Assembly (NCBI RefSeq): GCF_022414595.1
Contig: NZ_JADWYO010000007.1
Location: 62,001-126,000, forward strand
Direction: 5' to 3'
DNA: 64,000 bases
DNA from: Streptomyces sp. MUM 203J
GTDB taxonomy: Bacteria > Actinomycetota > Actinomycetes > Streptomycetales > Streptomycetaceae
Positions 43,865 through 52,812 of the stretch are shown one piece after another. The notes under the pieces were generated by a model, which ran no database searches, was not told the origin of the DNA, and was given only the letters and a program-made list of their open reading frames with translations. Positions within the stretch are counted from its first letter, which is position 1. Each line of letters starts with the position of its first letter. A program made the translations under genes and the position numbers.

Positions 43865-45258
43865 ACGTCCTCCGGCGTTTCGACCTCGTCGGGCTGGAAG
43901 TAGAGGAACCGGCCCTGTTCGCGGCGGATGTCGGCACCCGGGTCGTCCTCGACGGTCACCGCGAGGTGGACGCCGCCGTCGACGTCGTGGAGGACCGCCT
44001 CGACCAGCGCGCTGTGCCCGTCCAGGAACAGGTCCTGGGCGTCCGTGCGGCGCAGCCGGGGACGCAGGACGACCCTGCTGCCGGCGCGGACCGCGCGTCC
44101 GCCGACGATCACGTGATCGCTGCCCGGATCGACGCCGGTGTCGCCGCCCGGATCCCACCAGGGTGTCTCCGGTTCGAGGATGCCCCCGCCCGGCTTCGGG
44201 GGCCCGGTGACGCTCTGGAGGCCCCGTACCGCTCCGTGCAGACGCTCCAGGACCTCGGGGGGCATGGTGTCCGCCAGCTCGATCACGGCCGCAGCGCGTG
44301 CGTCGGTCCCCCTGGCCTCGCGCTTCTCCTCGTCGGTGAGGGCCGCCGTACGGAGGGCGAGGATCTCGTCGATCTCGGTCGCGTCGTAGAGGGCACCGGG
44401 GCTCTCGGGCGCGATGGCCGGGTGGTCCTCGAGGATGATCGGCGAGGAGAGCATCAGGTCGTCGCGGCCGGGTTCGCCGGCCAGGACGGGCCAGGTGTTC
44501 AGGTTGCGGCAGGCGGCGACGGCACCCCTGGCCCATTCCGGCGGGTCGGTCATCGACAGGAAGGAGCCGCCGTCGAGGCGGAGCAGGGTGTGCGTGGCGA
44601 GGAGGGAGTACGGCAGTGCCGCGTGGCGGTCCGCGTCCGGCTCGGCTGTCCAGGCGCTGGTGTTCTCCACGGTGACCGAGAGACGCTGCACACGGTACGG
44701 GCCGTCGAGTTCGGCCTCCGAGATCCGCAGGGCACCGCTGATCTCCTCGCGGCGGCGTACGAGCCGGCCGAGGGCGTGTCCGTCCGTGTCGGTGACCTCC
44801 TCCGCCTCCTCGGCGGCGGGCCGGGTGAAGGGCAGGACGATGCCGTCGCCCCGCAGGCCGCCGACGGGGACGACGAGGGTGACGCGTTCCTCGACACCCT
44901 CGTCCCAGGGCACCAGGACCCGGTCGGCCAGGCGGAGTTCACCGGTCGGCGCGAAGGTCCCGTCCTCACGTGGTTCCTCGACGGTACGCCGCTGGGCGCG
45001 CAGGAATCGGACCTCCACGGAGAGTTCGGCACCGGTCCTGGGCTCCATCAGGCATTCGGTGAGCTGGAAGCCGTTCTCCTCGGCGGCGGCTCCCCAGGAC
45101 GGCGGCACCAGGACCCCGAACTGCCAGCGGAGCCGGTTCTTAGCGGCGGACGCACGGTACGGGTAGAGGACGTACCCCTCGAAGAGGACGGCGTCGGCGA
45201 CGTGCCGGGCGGCGGCGAACCGCGCCTCGGTCCCGGGGGTGAAGGCGTCCTTGGTCAT
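43861..45258 (-). CDS. hydrogenase-cluster protein of unknown function, 465 residues
   Basis: ATG at 45258, overlapping the neighbour on both sides by 4 bases. A soluble protein: HVADAVLFEGYVLYPYRASAAKNRLRWQFGVLVPPSW opens it, followed by a large beta-rich region (VPVGGLRGDGIVLPFTRPAAEEAEE, LSVTVENTSAW, SLLATHTLLRLDGGSFLSMTDPP), an acidic linker, and a C-terminal small domain with VIVGGRAVRAGSRVVLRPRLRRTDAQDLFLDGHSALVEAVLHDVDGGVHLAVTVEDD that looks like a cupin/OB beta barrel. No Cys cluster or membrane segment. Not recognised; similar proteins accompany Hhy hydrogenases as far as I recall. Candidate maturation or assembly factor. Confidence 0.8.
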   Translation of the reverse strand: MTKDAFTPGTEARFAAARHVADAVLFEGYVLYPYRASAAKNRLRWQFGVLVPPSWGAAAEENGFQLTECLMEPRTGAELSVEVRFLRAQRRTVEEPREDGTFAPTGELRLADRVLVPWDEGVEERVTLVVPVGGLRGDGIVLPFTRPAAEEAEEVTDTDGHALGRLVRRREEISGALRISEAELDGPYRVQRLSVTVENTSAWTAEPDADRHAALPYSLLATHTLLRLDGGSFLSMTDPPEWARGAVAACRNLNTWPVLAGEPGRDDLMLSSPIILEDHPAIAPESPGALYDATEIDEILALRTAALTDEEKREARGTDARAAAVIELADTMPPEVLERLHGAVRGLQSVTGPPKPGGGILEPETPWWDPGGDTGVDPGSDHVIVGGRAVRAGSRVVLRPRLRRTDAQDLFLDGHSALVEAVLHDVDGGVHLAVTVEDDPGADIRREQGRFLYFQPDEVETPEDV

Positions 45259-45893
45259 CGTGTCCTCTCCCCCGCCGCTTCGAGCAGGGACTCGACGGTG
45301 GCCTCCCAGGACGGGAGCGCCCGGCGCGAGCGGTAGGCGACCAGGGCGTCCATCGCGTCGCCCGGGAGCCGGATCCACCCGCACCCGGGGAAGTGCTGGT
45401 CGATCATCTCCCTCCACACCTTCACGGGCATGCGGTGGAAGACCTCCTTGTCCCAGGGAACGGGCTCGACGTGGAAGCCGCCGGCGCCGGTGAAGGCGGT
45501 GCCGGAGAAGAGCAGGAGCAGTGGCACGTCACCGTCGGAGAGCGCCCGGAAGTAGCGGGACGCGGCGATGTCGGTGTCGTAGGTGCACGGCACGACGAGG
45601 TCGGTCTCGATCTCGCCGCGGAAGCCGGGCACCATGACGGACGCCTGGGCGAACTGGACCGGGTGGAGACTGGTGCCCCACCGGGAGCGTTCGCCGAACA
45701 GGTCGCCGAGGGCAGCGGCCTCGTGGTCGTCGTAGCCGCGCCGGGCGGGTTCGATCCGGATCTGGCAGCGCAGGGCCATGGCGTGGACCCGGGAGCCGCC
45801 GGTGGCGGTGATCAGCAGCCGGAACACGAGCGTGGGTCCGGCCGCGTAGGCGTCGGCGCGGACGCCGGTGCACCTGAAGGAGAAGTCGGTCAC
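45255..45893 (-). CDS. hydrogenase-cluster protein (DUF6084-like)
   Basis: 212 residues from a GTG at 45893, overlapping both neighbours. Beta-rich start (DFSFRCTGVRADAYAAGPTLVFRLLITATGGSRVHAMALRCQIRIEPARRGY), LFGERSRWGTSLHPVQFAQASVMVPGF, VPCTYDTDIAASRYFRALSDGDVPLLLLFSGTAF, and C-terminal VPWDKEVFHRMPVKVWREMIDQHFPGCGWIRL. No metal motif or membrane segment. I associate it with DUF6084, a family seen only with these hydrogenases, but that is from memory; function unknown. Confidence 0.8.
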   Translation of the reverse strand: MTDFSFRCTGVRADAYAAGPTLVFRLLITATGGSRVHAMALRCQIRIEPARRGYDDHEAAALGDLFGERSRWGTSLHPVQFAQASVMVPGFRGEIETDLVVPCTYDTDIAASRYFRALSDGDVPLLLLFSGTAFTGAGGFHVEPVPWDKEVFHRMPVKVWREMIDQHFPGCGWIRLPGDAMDALVAYRSRRALPSWEATVESLLEAAGERTR

Positions 45894-46549
45894 TGCAGGC
45901 TCCCCTGCGGCTCGCGGGCCATGCCTCGGACACGGGTGAAGAGATCGTCGAGGTCCGCACGGGCCTCCGCGCCTCCGTCGAAGCCCTGCCAGCGCAGTCG
46001 CATGCGGCCCACCAGCTCGTAGCAGAGGTCGATCGGCACGAGGAAGCACTCGGTGCGGCCCTCGTGGCGGCGCAGCAGCAGGGCCTCCACGTCGGGGGTG
46101 AGGTGGGCGACCAGGCGAGTGGCGTCGCTGACGGTCCGCCAGGCCTCCTCGTCCGGTTCGCTCTCCGTGGCGCCGGCGGGGCTCGGATAGAGCACCACCG
46201 GCCGGTCGAGAGCGGAGTTGTGGAAGAAGAAGGCCACCGAGACCGGGATCCTCAGCGACTCCCACGACCGGTCGTCGATCCGGTGGCCCGGGTCGCTCAG
46301 GAAACGGGTGGGGACTGCCCGGAACCGCCCCGGGGAGGCACCGGAGCGGTCCATGAGCTGCGCACACGGGCCGCAGGCGCAGACCAGGGCCCGCTTGTCC
46401 GTGTCGACGAGATGCGGGTGCCGTTCCTCGGTCGCCAGCGGGGCGCCGCACAGTTCGCAGCGCTCCTCGCGGGGCGGGCGGGGGGTGGTGAACCGGCGCA
46501 GTCCGGTGGGTCCCTGGTGCCGCACGGCGCGGCGCTGTGGCCCGTTCAC
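45890..46549 (-). CDS. hydrogenase-cluster Cys-motif protein (DUF5947-like)
   Basis: 219 residues from a GTG at 46549. Near residue 31 a CELCGAPL pair is followed by VCACGPCAQLMD (CxCxxC), five Cys in about 35 residues with an intervening His (HPHLVDTDK), a Zn- or Fe-S-type site. The body has ALDRPVVLYPSPAGATESEP, a helical middle and LVPIDLCYELVGRMRLRWQGF. The family resembles DUF5947 as I recall. The Cys set makes an electron-transfer or metal-delivery role in the hydrogenase plausible, but unproven. Confidence 0.8.
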   Translation of the reverse strand: MNGPQRRAVRHQGPTGLRRFTTPRPPREERCELCGAPLATEERHPHLVDTDKRALVCACGPCAQLMDRSGASPGRFRAVPTRFLSDPGHRIDDRSWESLRIPVSVAFFFHNSALDRPVVLYPSPAGATESEPDEEAWRTVSDATRLVAHLTPDVEALLLRRHEGRTECFLVPIDLCYELVGRMRLRWQGFDGGAEARADLDDLFTRVRGMAREPQGSLQ

Positions 46550-47103
46550 CGTGCGGCCGACGAGCGGCCGTCCGCGCCCGCGAGCGACGGACGGGTGCCG
46601 ATCTGGAGCAGCGCCGGTTCGCGAGGGGCGCTGCTCTCCAGCTCCACGCCGGTCACCTCGGGAGCGAAGCAGGCCAGGGCGTCCACGGCCGCCTGCCGGA
46701 GGGGCTCCTGGGTACCGGAGCAGCCGCAGCCGGCCGAGGCGGTGACACGCAGCCGCAGCACGCCCGTCGCCGGGTCGAAACCGGCGTTCTCCACGGGCTG
46801 CGGCAGGGCGGACAGCGCACGGTCGATGCGGGTCGGAGCATCCTCCGGGTGCAGTCCGTGCAGGTTGAGGAGCCCGGCGACGAGTTGGTCCGCGAGCAGC
46901 GGGCCCAGCGGGTCGGCGGGTGGCGGGGCGGCAGGGCGGCCGAGCAGCTCGACCACGCGGGCGATGCCACTGCCGTAGAACTCCATGAGGACGCGGACGA
47001 CTTCCTCCGCGGCCGCGCAGAGCTCGGCGTCGCCGTTCTCGGCCAGCCGGTCCAGGACCTCCTCGATCCGTCGGCCCGCCTGTTCGGCGGTGTTCGCGCT
47101 CAT
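46546..47103 (-). CDS. NifU-like Fe-S scaffold protein of the hydrogenase cluster
   Basis: 185 residues, ATG at 47103 overlapping the hhyL stop. The first 100 residues are helical (EEVLDRLAENGDAELCAAAEEVVRVLMEFYGSGIARVVELL). The C-terminal part, VTASAGCGCSGTQEPLRQAAVDALACFAPEVTGVELE, follows a NifU_C pattern, but with CxC (GCGCSG) in place of the usual CxxC, so two near Cys plus another further on (DALACFAP). It may load or carry an Fe-S cluster for HhyS. Confidence 0.82.
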   Translation of the reverse strand: MSANTAEQAGRRIEEVLDRLAENGDAELCAAAEEVVRVLMEFYGSGIARVVELLGRPAAPPPADPLGPLLADQLVAGLLNLHGLHPEDAPTRIDRALSALPQPVENAGFDPATGVLRLRVTASAGCGCSGTQEPLRQAAVDALACFAPEVTGVELESSAPREPALLQIGTRPSLAGADGRSSAAR

Positions 47104-48962
47104 CCGGCCAGGCCGCTCAGGCCGGTGGGCACGTGCATCTGCTTCATGGTCCGGCCGTCGCCCGTGTACATGTGGACGCCGCACGGCAGGCAGGGGTCGA
47201 AGCTGCGCACGGCACGCATGATGTCGATGCCCTTGAAGTTCTCGGGCGGGTTCTCCTCGAAGATCGGAGTGTTCTGCACCGCGTCCTCGTACGGGCCGGG
47301 GGTCCCGAAGGTGTCCCGTGTGGAGGCGTTCCACGGCGTCGGCGGATAGGGGTGGTAGTTGGCGATCTTCCCGTCCCTGATCACCATGTGGTGCGAGAGG
47401 ACACCCCGTACGGCCTCGGTGAAGCCGACACCGATCGACTCGTCCGGCACCTCGAACTTCTCCCAGGTCTGGGTGCGTCCGGCGCGGACCTCCTCCAGGC
47501 CCTTCTCGGCGCAGTGCAGAGCGACGGCGGCCGCGTACGCCTGGAAGTAGGTCCGGGCGCGGTTGCGCTCCAGGGCGTTGCTCCACTTCGGGATCTTCCA
47601 CTCGAAGGTGGTCTCCGGCCTGGTCATCGTGCGGGGGAGGTTGATGACCACGCTGTGCCCGGTGGCCTTGACGTAGCCGATGTCGACGAGGCCGGAGAGC
47701 GCGGTGGACCACAGGCGCGCGAGGGGACCGCCGCCGGTGTCCAGTGCCAGGTGGTCCTTGCCGTCGAACCAGCGCGGGGACATGACCCAGCTGTACTTGT
47801 CGTCGAAGTCCCGCTTCTGCGGGGCCGGGATGGTGTGCTGGTTCCACGGGTGGCGCGGGTCGACCGGGTTGCCCAGCGGGTCGTGGGTGACGAACTGCTC
47901 CTGCCCCTGCCAGTCCTCGTAGTACGAGCTGCCGAGCAGGATGCGGATGCCGAGGTTGATCTCGGTGAGGTCGTTGGTCACCAGCTCGCCGTCGACGACG
48001 ACGCCGGGGGTGACGAACATCCGCCGGCCCCAGTCGGTCATGTTGGCGTAGGTGAAGTCGCAGTGCTCGGGGTCGTTGAGCGCGCCCCAGCAGCCGAGCA
48101 GCACGCGGCGGCGGCCGACCTCCTCATAGCCGGGCAGGGCATCGTAGAAGAAGTCGAAGAGGTCGTCGTGGAGCGGGACGACGCGCTTCATGAACTCGAC
48201 ATAGCGCATGAGGCGGCTCATGTAGTCGGTGAAGAGCTGCACGGAGGCGACCGTGCCGACGCCGCCGGGATAGAGCGTGGAAGGGTGGACGTGGCGCCCC
48301 TCCATCAGGCAGAACATCTCCCGGGTGTAGCGGCTGACCTGCAGCGCCTCGCGGTAGAACTCGCCCTCGAGGGGGTTCAGGGAACGCATGATGTCGGCGA
48401 TGGTGCGGTAGCCGTGCTCGGCGGCGTGCGGCGCCTCGGTGCGCTCGGCGAGCTCCAGGACCCCGGGGTTGGTCTCGCGGACCATCTTCTCGCAGTAGTC
48501 GACCCCGACCAGGTTCTCCTGGAAGATGTTGTGGTCGAACATGTACTCGGCGGACTCGCCGAGGTTGATGACCCACTCACCGAGGTGCGGGGGCTTCACG
48601 CCGTACGCCATGTTCTGCGCGTACACGGAACAGGTGGCGTGGTTGTCACCGCAGATGCCGCAGATGCGGCTGGTGATGAAGTGCGCGTCGCGGGGGTCCT
48701 TGCCTCGCATGAAGACGCTGTAGCCGCGGAAGACGGAGGACGTGCTGTAGCACTCCGCGACGCGCTTCTGCTTGAAATCGATCTTCGTGTGGATGCCGAG
48801 GCTGCCCACGATCCGGGTGATGGGGTCCCAGGCCATCTCCACCAGTCCGGAGCCGTCACCCGTCGTCTTCGCCGGAGATGCCATGGTCGTTGCGGTGCCC
48901 TTCGTGAGCTCTTCGACTTCGCGAACAGTGGGAGTCGTACGGGAGGGGGGCGTGACGTTCAC
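47100..48962 (-). CDS. hhyL: high-affinity [NiFe]-hydrogenase large subunit HhyL
   Basis: 620 residues from a GTG overlapping the hhyS stop; an in-frame ATG at 48884 (residue 27) is an alternative. Ligands: RICGICGDNHATC (C101, C104, L1 motif) and DPCLPCGVH (C591, C594, L2 motif). Twenty-three residues follow H597 (MYTGDGRTMKQMHVPTGLSG onward) and should be removed by the endopeptidase after Ni insertion. The DPITRIVGSLGIHTKIDFKQKRVAECYSTSSVFRGYS start and HVHPSTLYPGGVGTVA segment are characteristic of group 1h (group 5) enzymes. Catalytic subunit for oxidation of atmospheric H2. Confidence 0.96.
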   Translation of the reverse strand: MNVTPPSRTTPTVREVEELTKGTATTMASPAKTTGDGSGLVEMAWDPITRIVGSLGIHTKIDFKQKRVAECYSTSSVFRGYSVFMRGKDPRDAHFITSRICGICGDNHATCSVYAQNMAYGVKPPHLGEWVINLGESAEYMFDHNIFQENLVGVDYCEKMVRETNPGVLELAERTEAPHAAEHGYRTIADIMRSLNPLEGEFYREALQVSRYTREMFCLMEGRHVHPSTLYPGGVGTVASVQLFTDYMSRLMRYVEFMKRVVPLHDDLFDFFYDALPGYEEVGRRRVLLGCWGALNDPEHCDFTYANMTDWGRRMFVTPGVVVDGELVTNDLTEINLGIRILLGSSYYEDWQGQEQFVTHDPLGNPVDPRHPWNQHTIPAPQKRDFDDKYSWVMSPRWFDGKDHLALDTGGGPLARLWSTALSGLVDIGYVKATGHSVVINLPRTMTRPETTFEWKIPKWSNALERNRARTYFQAYAAAVALHCAEKGLEEVRAGRTQTWEKFEVPDESIGVGFTEAVRGVLSHHMVIRDGKIANYHPYPPTPWNASTRDTFGTPGPYEDAVQNTPIFEENPPENFKGIDIMRAVRSFDPCLPCGVHMYTGDGRTMKQMHVPTGLSGLAG

Positions 48963-50041
48963 CAGGGCGGCCGGTATCCGGTGGTGACCCGCTCACCGGT
49001 GTGCCGCCACCTCGGTTCCTTGTCCGCGGTCCTGGCGGTCATGCCCCGGAGCCGACGGATCACCGAGCCGTACACACCGCTGGCGGACACGGAGACCTTG
49101 GCACCGGGTGGTTCGTCCATGAACGGCATGAACTTGTCCGGGAACCCGGGCATGGTGCAGGCGATGCAGATGCCGCCGACGTTCGGGCAGCCGCCGACGC
49201 CGTTGATCCAGCCGCGCTTGGGGACGTTGCATTTGACGACCGGTCCCCAGCAGCCCAGCTTGACCAGGCAGGTGGGCGAGTCGTACGTCGAGGCGAACTG
49301 TCCCTGCTCGTAGTAGCCCGCGCGGTCGCAGCCCTCGTGCACGGTCGCCCCGAACAGCCAGGTCGGACGGAGCTTGTCGTCGAGCGGGATCATGGGCGCG
49401 GAGCCCGCCGCCTGGTAGAGCAGATAGGTCAGCGTCTCCGCGAAGTTGTCCGGCTGGATGGGGCAGCCGGGCACGCACACGACCGGGATGCCGGCGTGCG
49501 ACTTCCAGTCCCAGCCCAGATAGTCCGGGAGACCCATCGCGCCGGTCGGGTTCCCCGCCATGGCGTGGATGCCGCCGTACGTGGCGCACGTGCCGATCGC
49601 AACCACCGCGAGCGCCTTGGGCGCCAGCCGGTCGACCCACTCGCTCGTGGTGATGGGCTGGCCGGACTCCGGGTCGGTGCCGAAGCCGCTCCAGTAGCCC
49701 TCCTGCTTGATGGCCTCGTTCGGGATCGATCCCTCGACGACCAGCACGAACGGGTCGATCTCACCCCGCTCCCCCTTGAAGAACCACTCGATGAACGTGT
49801 CGGCGCCGCCTACCGGCCCGCACTCGAAGTCGATCAGCGGCCAGTGGACCGCGATCCGGGGCAGCCCCGGCAGCCCCGCGAGGGCGATCTCCTCGATGCT
49901 GGGCTGCATCGCCGCGGTCAGGGCCACCGAGTCGCCGTCGCAGCTCAGCCCGGCGTTGATCCAGAGGATGTGGATCGGCTTCTCTTCGCTGCCGGGTGCG
50001 GCGTCCTGGTCCTCGACCGGAGCCGGCTTTACTGCGCTCAT
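48959..50041 (-). CDS. hhyS: high-affinity [NiFe]-hydrogenase small subunit HhyS
   Basis: 360 residues, ATG with AGGAGG seven bases upstream. No Tat leader, so the enzyme is cytoplasmic or membrane-associated without export. Proximal cluster motif is GLSCDGDS: where ordinary small subunits have CxxC, this one has C34-D-G-D37, an Asp substituting the second Cys, as in actinobacterial O2-tolerant hydrogenases. Other cluster Cys: AIGTCATYGG, VVCVPGCPIQPDNF, VHEGCDRAGYYEQG, CLVKLGCWGPVVKCNVPKRGWINGVGGCPNVGGICIACTMPGFPDKF. Transfers electrons from HhyL to the respiratory chain. Confidence 0.96.
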   Translation of the reverse strand: MSAVKPAPVEDQDAAPGSEEKPIHILWINAGLSCDGDSVALTAAMQPSIEEIALAGLPGLPRIAVHWPLIDFECGPVGGADTFIEWFFKGERGEIDPFVLVVEGSIPNEAIKQEGYWSGFGTDPESGQPITTSEWVDRLAPKALAVVAIGTCATYGGIHAMAGNPTGAMGLPDYLGWDWKSHAGIPVVCVPGCPIQPDNFAETLTYLLYQAAGSAPMIPLDDKLRPTWLFGATVHEGCDRAGYYEQGQFASTYDSPTCLVKLGCWGPVVKCNVPKRGWINGVGGCPNVGGICIACTMPGFPDKFMPFMDEPPGAKVSVSASGVYGSVIRRLRGMTARTADKEPRWRHTGERVTTGYRPPW

Positions 50042-50097
50042 GAGTCGCCTCCTGAGGAGGAGTGGGGCAAAGGCCTCATTTCAGACCTGGGTCTTGC

Positions 50098-51810
50098 TCA
50101 ACAGTCCGCCGATTCGCCCGCGCCCGCACCCGGGCCGTGGGGGGACACCGCCGGGGGAGCCTCCTTCCGGGCGAAGGACCGGCGCAGTGCGTGATAGCTC
50201 GCGGCGGGATCGTCGAAGACCCGCCGCATCCGGGAGAGCTCCTGCGCACGGTGGGCGGCAAGGGGAGCGACGGACTCGCGGCGCTCGTGCTCCGCCTTCT
50301 TCGCCGCGATGCGCGGCTGCAGACCGTGACGGGATGCCAGGCGGAGGGCCATCCGGGTGACCTCGGCGGCGAACTCCGCGGGTCCGCAGTCCACGACCCG
50401 GTCGATCAGCCCCATGCCGAGCGAGGCCGCCGCGGACACCGGCCGGGCCTCCTCGGTGAGCCGCTCGGCCAGGTCCCGGCCCACTCTCCCGGGCAGCGTA
50501 CGGGTCCAGTACTCCGATCCGTACAGACCCATGTGCCGGTAGTGCGGATTGAGCACCGAACCGGACCGGCACCACACCTCGTCGGCGGCCAGGGCGAGCA
50601 TCACCCCTCCGGCGGCGGCGTTGCCCCCGACCGCGCTGACCACGAGCCGGTCGGTCGTGGTGAGGACCGCCTCGACCAGGTCGTTCATGGCGTTGATGTT
50701 GGCCCAGGACTCGGCCGCCGGGTCGGCGGCGGCCTCGATGACGCCCAGATGGATGCCGTTGGAGAAGAAGTCGCGCTGTCCGCCGAGCACCAGGACGGAT
50801 GTGGGGCGCGTACGAGCGGCCTCGTACGCGTCCAGCAGGCGGCGGCACTGGCCGGTGCTCATGGCCCCGCCTGGGAACGTGAACGACAGGATGCCGACCG
50901 GTCCCTGCTCGCGGTACCGGATGTCGGACCAGGTGCGCCGACCGGGATCCGCCCGCTGTCCGCTTTGTACGGGTGCCGGGAGCTCGGGGAGCTCCGGCAG
51001 CCGGCCAGCGAGGGCCAGGGTGGCCGGGAGCTTGCAGGCACGGGGCCGGCCGGGGCCGGTGCGGGCGCGGAGCTCGGGGATCCACACCGCGCCGTCCACC
51101 GTGGCGCGGCAGATCGCGCCCGCCCGGGTGGCGAGCAGTTCACCGGCCCTCCCGCGCAGCCCGTCCTCCGCGTGGCCGCCGTGCAGGAACCACTCGGCGC
51201 CGAGCAGCTGGTCGCGCACACCGGGCTGCGAGTCGGCGGCGCGCAGGGTGCGCAGCACGGTCTCGGTGCTGTCCTTGCGCCACATGATCCGGCGCGCCTC
51301 CTGACGGAGAGCGGGACGGGCGCGGATCTCGCCGGTCTGCGGAGCCGGTGTCGCCCCGGCGGCGACCCTCTCGACGGCGAGCAGCACAGCGGCGACGGCC
51401 GCGTCGGACAGCTCGTTGCGGTACAGATCGCTCTTGCCGACTTCCGGAACGCGGAAGCCGGCGGAGGCCCAGACGTCGCCCGCGTCCATCTCCTCGTCGG
51501 CCTGGAGGACGGTGACGCCCCACTCGTCGGCCCCCTCGTGGAGCGCGTGGTCCAGCGAGGTCGGCCCCCGGTCCCCCACGGGCCCCGGGTGCACGATGAG
51601 GCAGCGATGCGCCGTCCACACGTCCCGGGGTACGACAGCCTTCAGCATGGGGGCGACGACCAGGTCGGGCGCGTGGCGCGCCACGGCCTCACGCACGGCG
51701 GCCCCGTCCGGGGTGACCTCCACGGGAACGCCGTGCCCCAGGTCGCGCAGCTCGGCCAGGACGCGCTGGGTGAGGCTGTTGAAGCTGCTGGCGACGAGCA
51801 GGATGCGCAC
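50098..51810 (-). CDS. hoxX: hydrogenase CO-ligand synthase HoxX-type protein
   Basis: 570 residues from a GTG with GGAAGGGG upstream. Two domains: an N-terminal formyltransferase/hydrolase-like one (ILLVASSFNSLTQRVLAELRDLGH, VVAPMLKAVVPRDVWTAHRCLIVHPGPVGDRGPTSLDHALHEGADEWGVTVLQADEEMDAGDVWAS) and a C-terminal crotonase (GILSFTFPGGAMSTGQCRRLLDAYEAA, VLVLGGQRDFFSNGIHLGVIE, SAVGGNAAAGGVMLALAADEVWCRSGSVLNPHY). HoxX turns 10-formyl-THF, via formyl-CoA, into CO for the hydrogenase Fe site under aerobic conditions. First gene of the hydrogenase run; hhyS starts 56 bases after it. Confidence 0.93.
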   Translation of the reverse strand: MRILLVASSFNSLTQRVLAELRDLGHGVPVEVTPDGAAVREAVARHAPDLVVAPMLKAVVPRDVWTAHRCLIVHPGPVGDRGPTSLDHALHEGADEWGVTVLQADEEMDAGDVWASAGFRVPEVGKSDLYRNELSDAAVAAVLLAVERVAAGATPAPQTGEIRARPALRQEARRIMWRKDSTETVLRTLRAADSQPGVRDQLLGAEWFLHGGHAEDGLRGRAGELLATRAGAICRATVDGAVWIPELRARTGPGRPRACKLPATLALAGRLPELPELPAPVQSGQRADPGRRTWSDIRYREQGPVGILSFTFPGGAMSTGQCRRLLDAYEAARTRPTSVLVLGGQRDFFSNGIHLGVIEAAADPAAESWANINAMNDLVEAVLTTTDRLVVSAVGGNAAAGGVMLALAADEVWCRSGSVLNPHYRHMGLYGSEYWTRTLPGRVGRDLAERLTEEARPVSAAASLGMGLIDRVVDCGPAEFAAEVTRMALRLASRHGLQPRIAAKKAEHERRESVAPLAAHRAQELSRMRRVFDDPAASYHALRRSFARKEAPPAVSPHGPGAGAGESADC

Positions 51811-52690
51811 GGGCGGCCCCTTCCGGGTTGCGGCGGACGGTGCGGCTCCGGGCACCCCGGCCCACCGGCCGCCTGCGATCCTCGGGCACCACGGGCCGGG
51901 GAGTGGCACGACGGAGCCCGCACCTCACCCGTTCGAGGCGCGCCTCCGACCGATTGGCGGGTGGATCACGGTGCCGGGGGCCTTTGTGATTCGCCGAGCA
52001 CCTTTGCGAGTACGCCGGTCTTGGACGTCGTCGCCATCGCGGATCCCGCATACGACGCACCCCACCCCGCCTCTCTGCTGAAGGGTCCGCCGGTGCGGCG
52101 TGCCCCGGCCCGCGGATGCGCTCGGACCGCGTCCCGCGCGGACCCGCACCCTCGCCGCGGCCCCATACCAGGAGGCGTCCGGCCCCGGCACGGAGACGAG
52201 TTCGCCCGCGGGCAGGCCGACGCCTGCCCCACCCCGGACACCCGCGCCGTCACCGGCACACGCCTCCGCGGCACCGCCCCCTCCCGGGCCCGGTACCGGC
52301 TCCGCCCGGGGGGCTCGCCCACGGCTCGTCCCGCGCCGCAGCGACGGCACCCTCCTGATAGCCGAGGGGACCGCGCTCCGCCTGGAGCATTCCGCCGGTG
52401 AACTGCACGAGCGAGGCGTCGCCGGCCGCGAGGCATCAACACGAGCCGCCGCTTCGACGATGCGGTGCAGCTCCCGCGCCGACCCGGTTCGAGCCCCACG
52501 GGCACCACGCCCTGAGCGGACCGCGCACCGGCCCCCGGAGCCCCGCACGGCGTCGAGGCGGACCCGGCACTCGTCGAGCAATGCGCCGAGCCGCATCCGG
52601 CGGACCGGCCAGCAGCTCATCCGCAGGCAGCCGGTTCGCTCCCTGGGACGGGACCAGCGCGCCCGGAATCAGCAGGCCGAACAGACGGTC
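51811..52690. other. intergenic region upstream of hoxX, no convincing gene
   Basis: About 880 bases with GC-rich open frames on both strands but no strong ribosome site or recognised fold. The part next to hoxX must hold the hydrogenase operon promoter; a direct repeat is reported separately. Confidence 0.5.
51981..52009. repeat. direct repeat CCTTTGyGA with 20-bp period upstream of hoxX
   Basis: CCTTTGTGA at 51981-51989 and CCTTTGCGA at 52001-52009 lie exactly 20 bases apart, two helical turns, about 170-200 bases before the hoxX GTG. Spacing suits a dimeric regulator binding one DNA face. On the coding strand it reads TCrCAAAGG. Confidence 0.4.
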
Positions 52691-52812
52691 CATTATTTCG
52701 AGTCAACATCAAATCCGGACGGAAGATCCACTAATTGCACGACCTGCCGGAATAGGGCAGCTCAGATAGCTGATCACGAATCCATCGACGAACGGCAGCC
52801 CATCCGTTCACT

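Noticed and set aside
52436..52693. A minus-strand frame with weak resemblance to a PucR-type regulator C-terminus (ELLAGPPDAARRIARRV, LRAW, GAGAAPHRRS)
   Set aside because: The match is short, the HTH core is not recognisable, and adjacent frames give equally plausible nonsense. Not enough to call a pseudogene; a translated profile search would decide.
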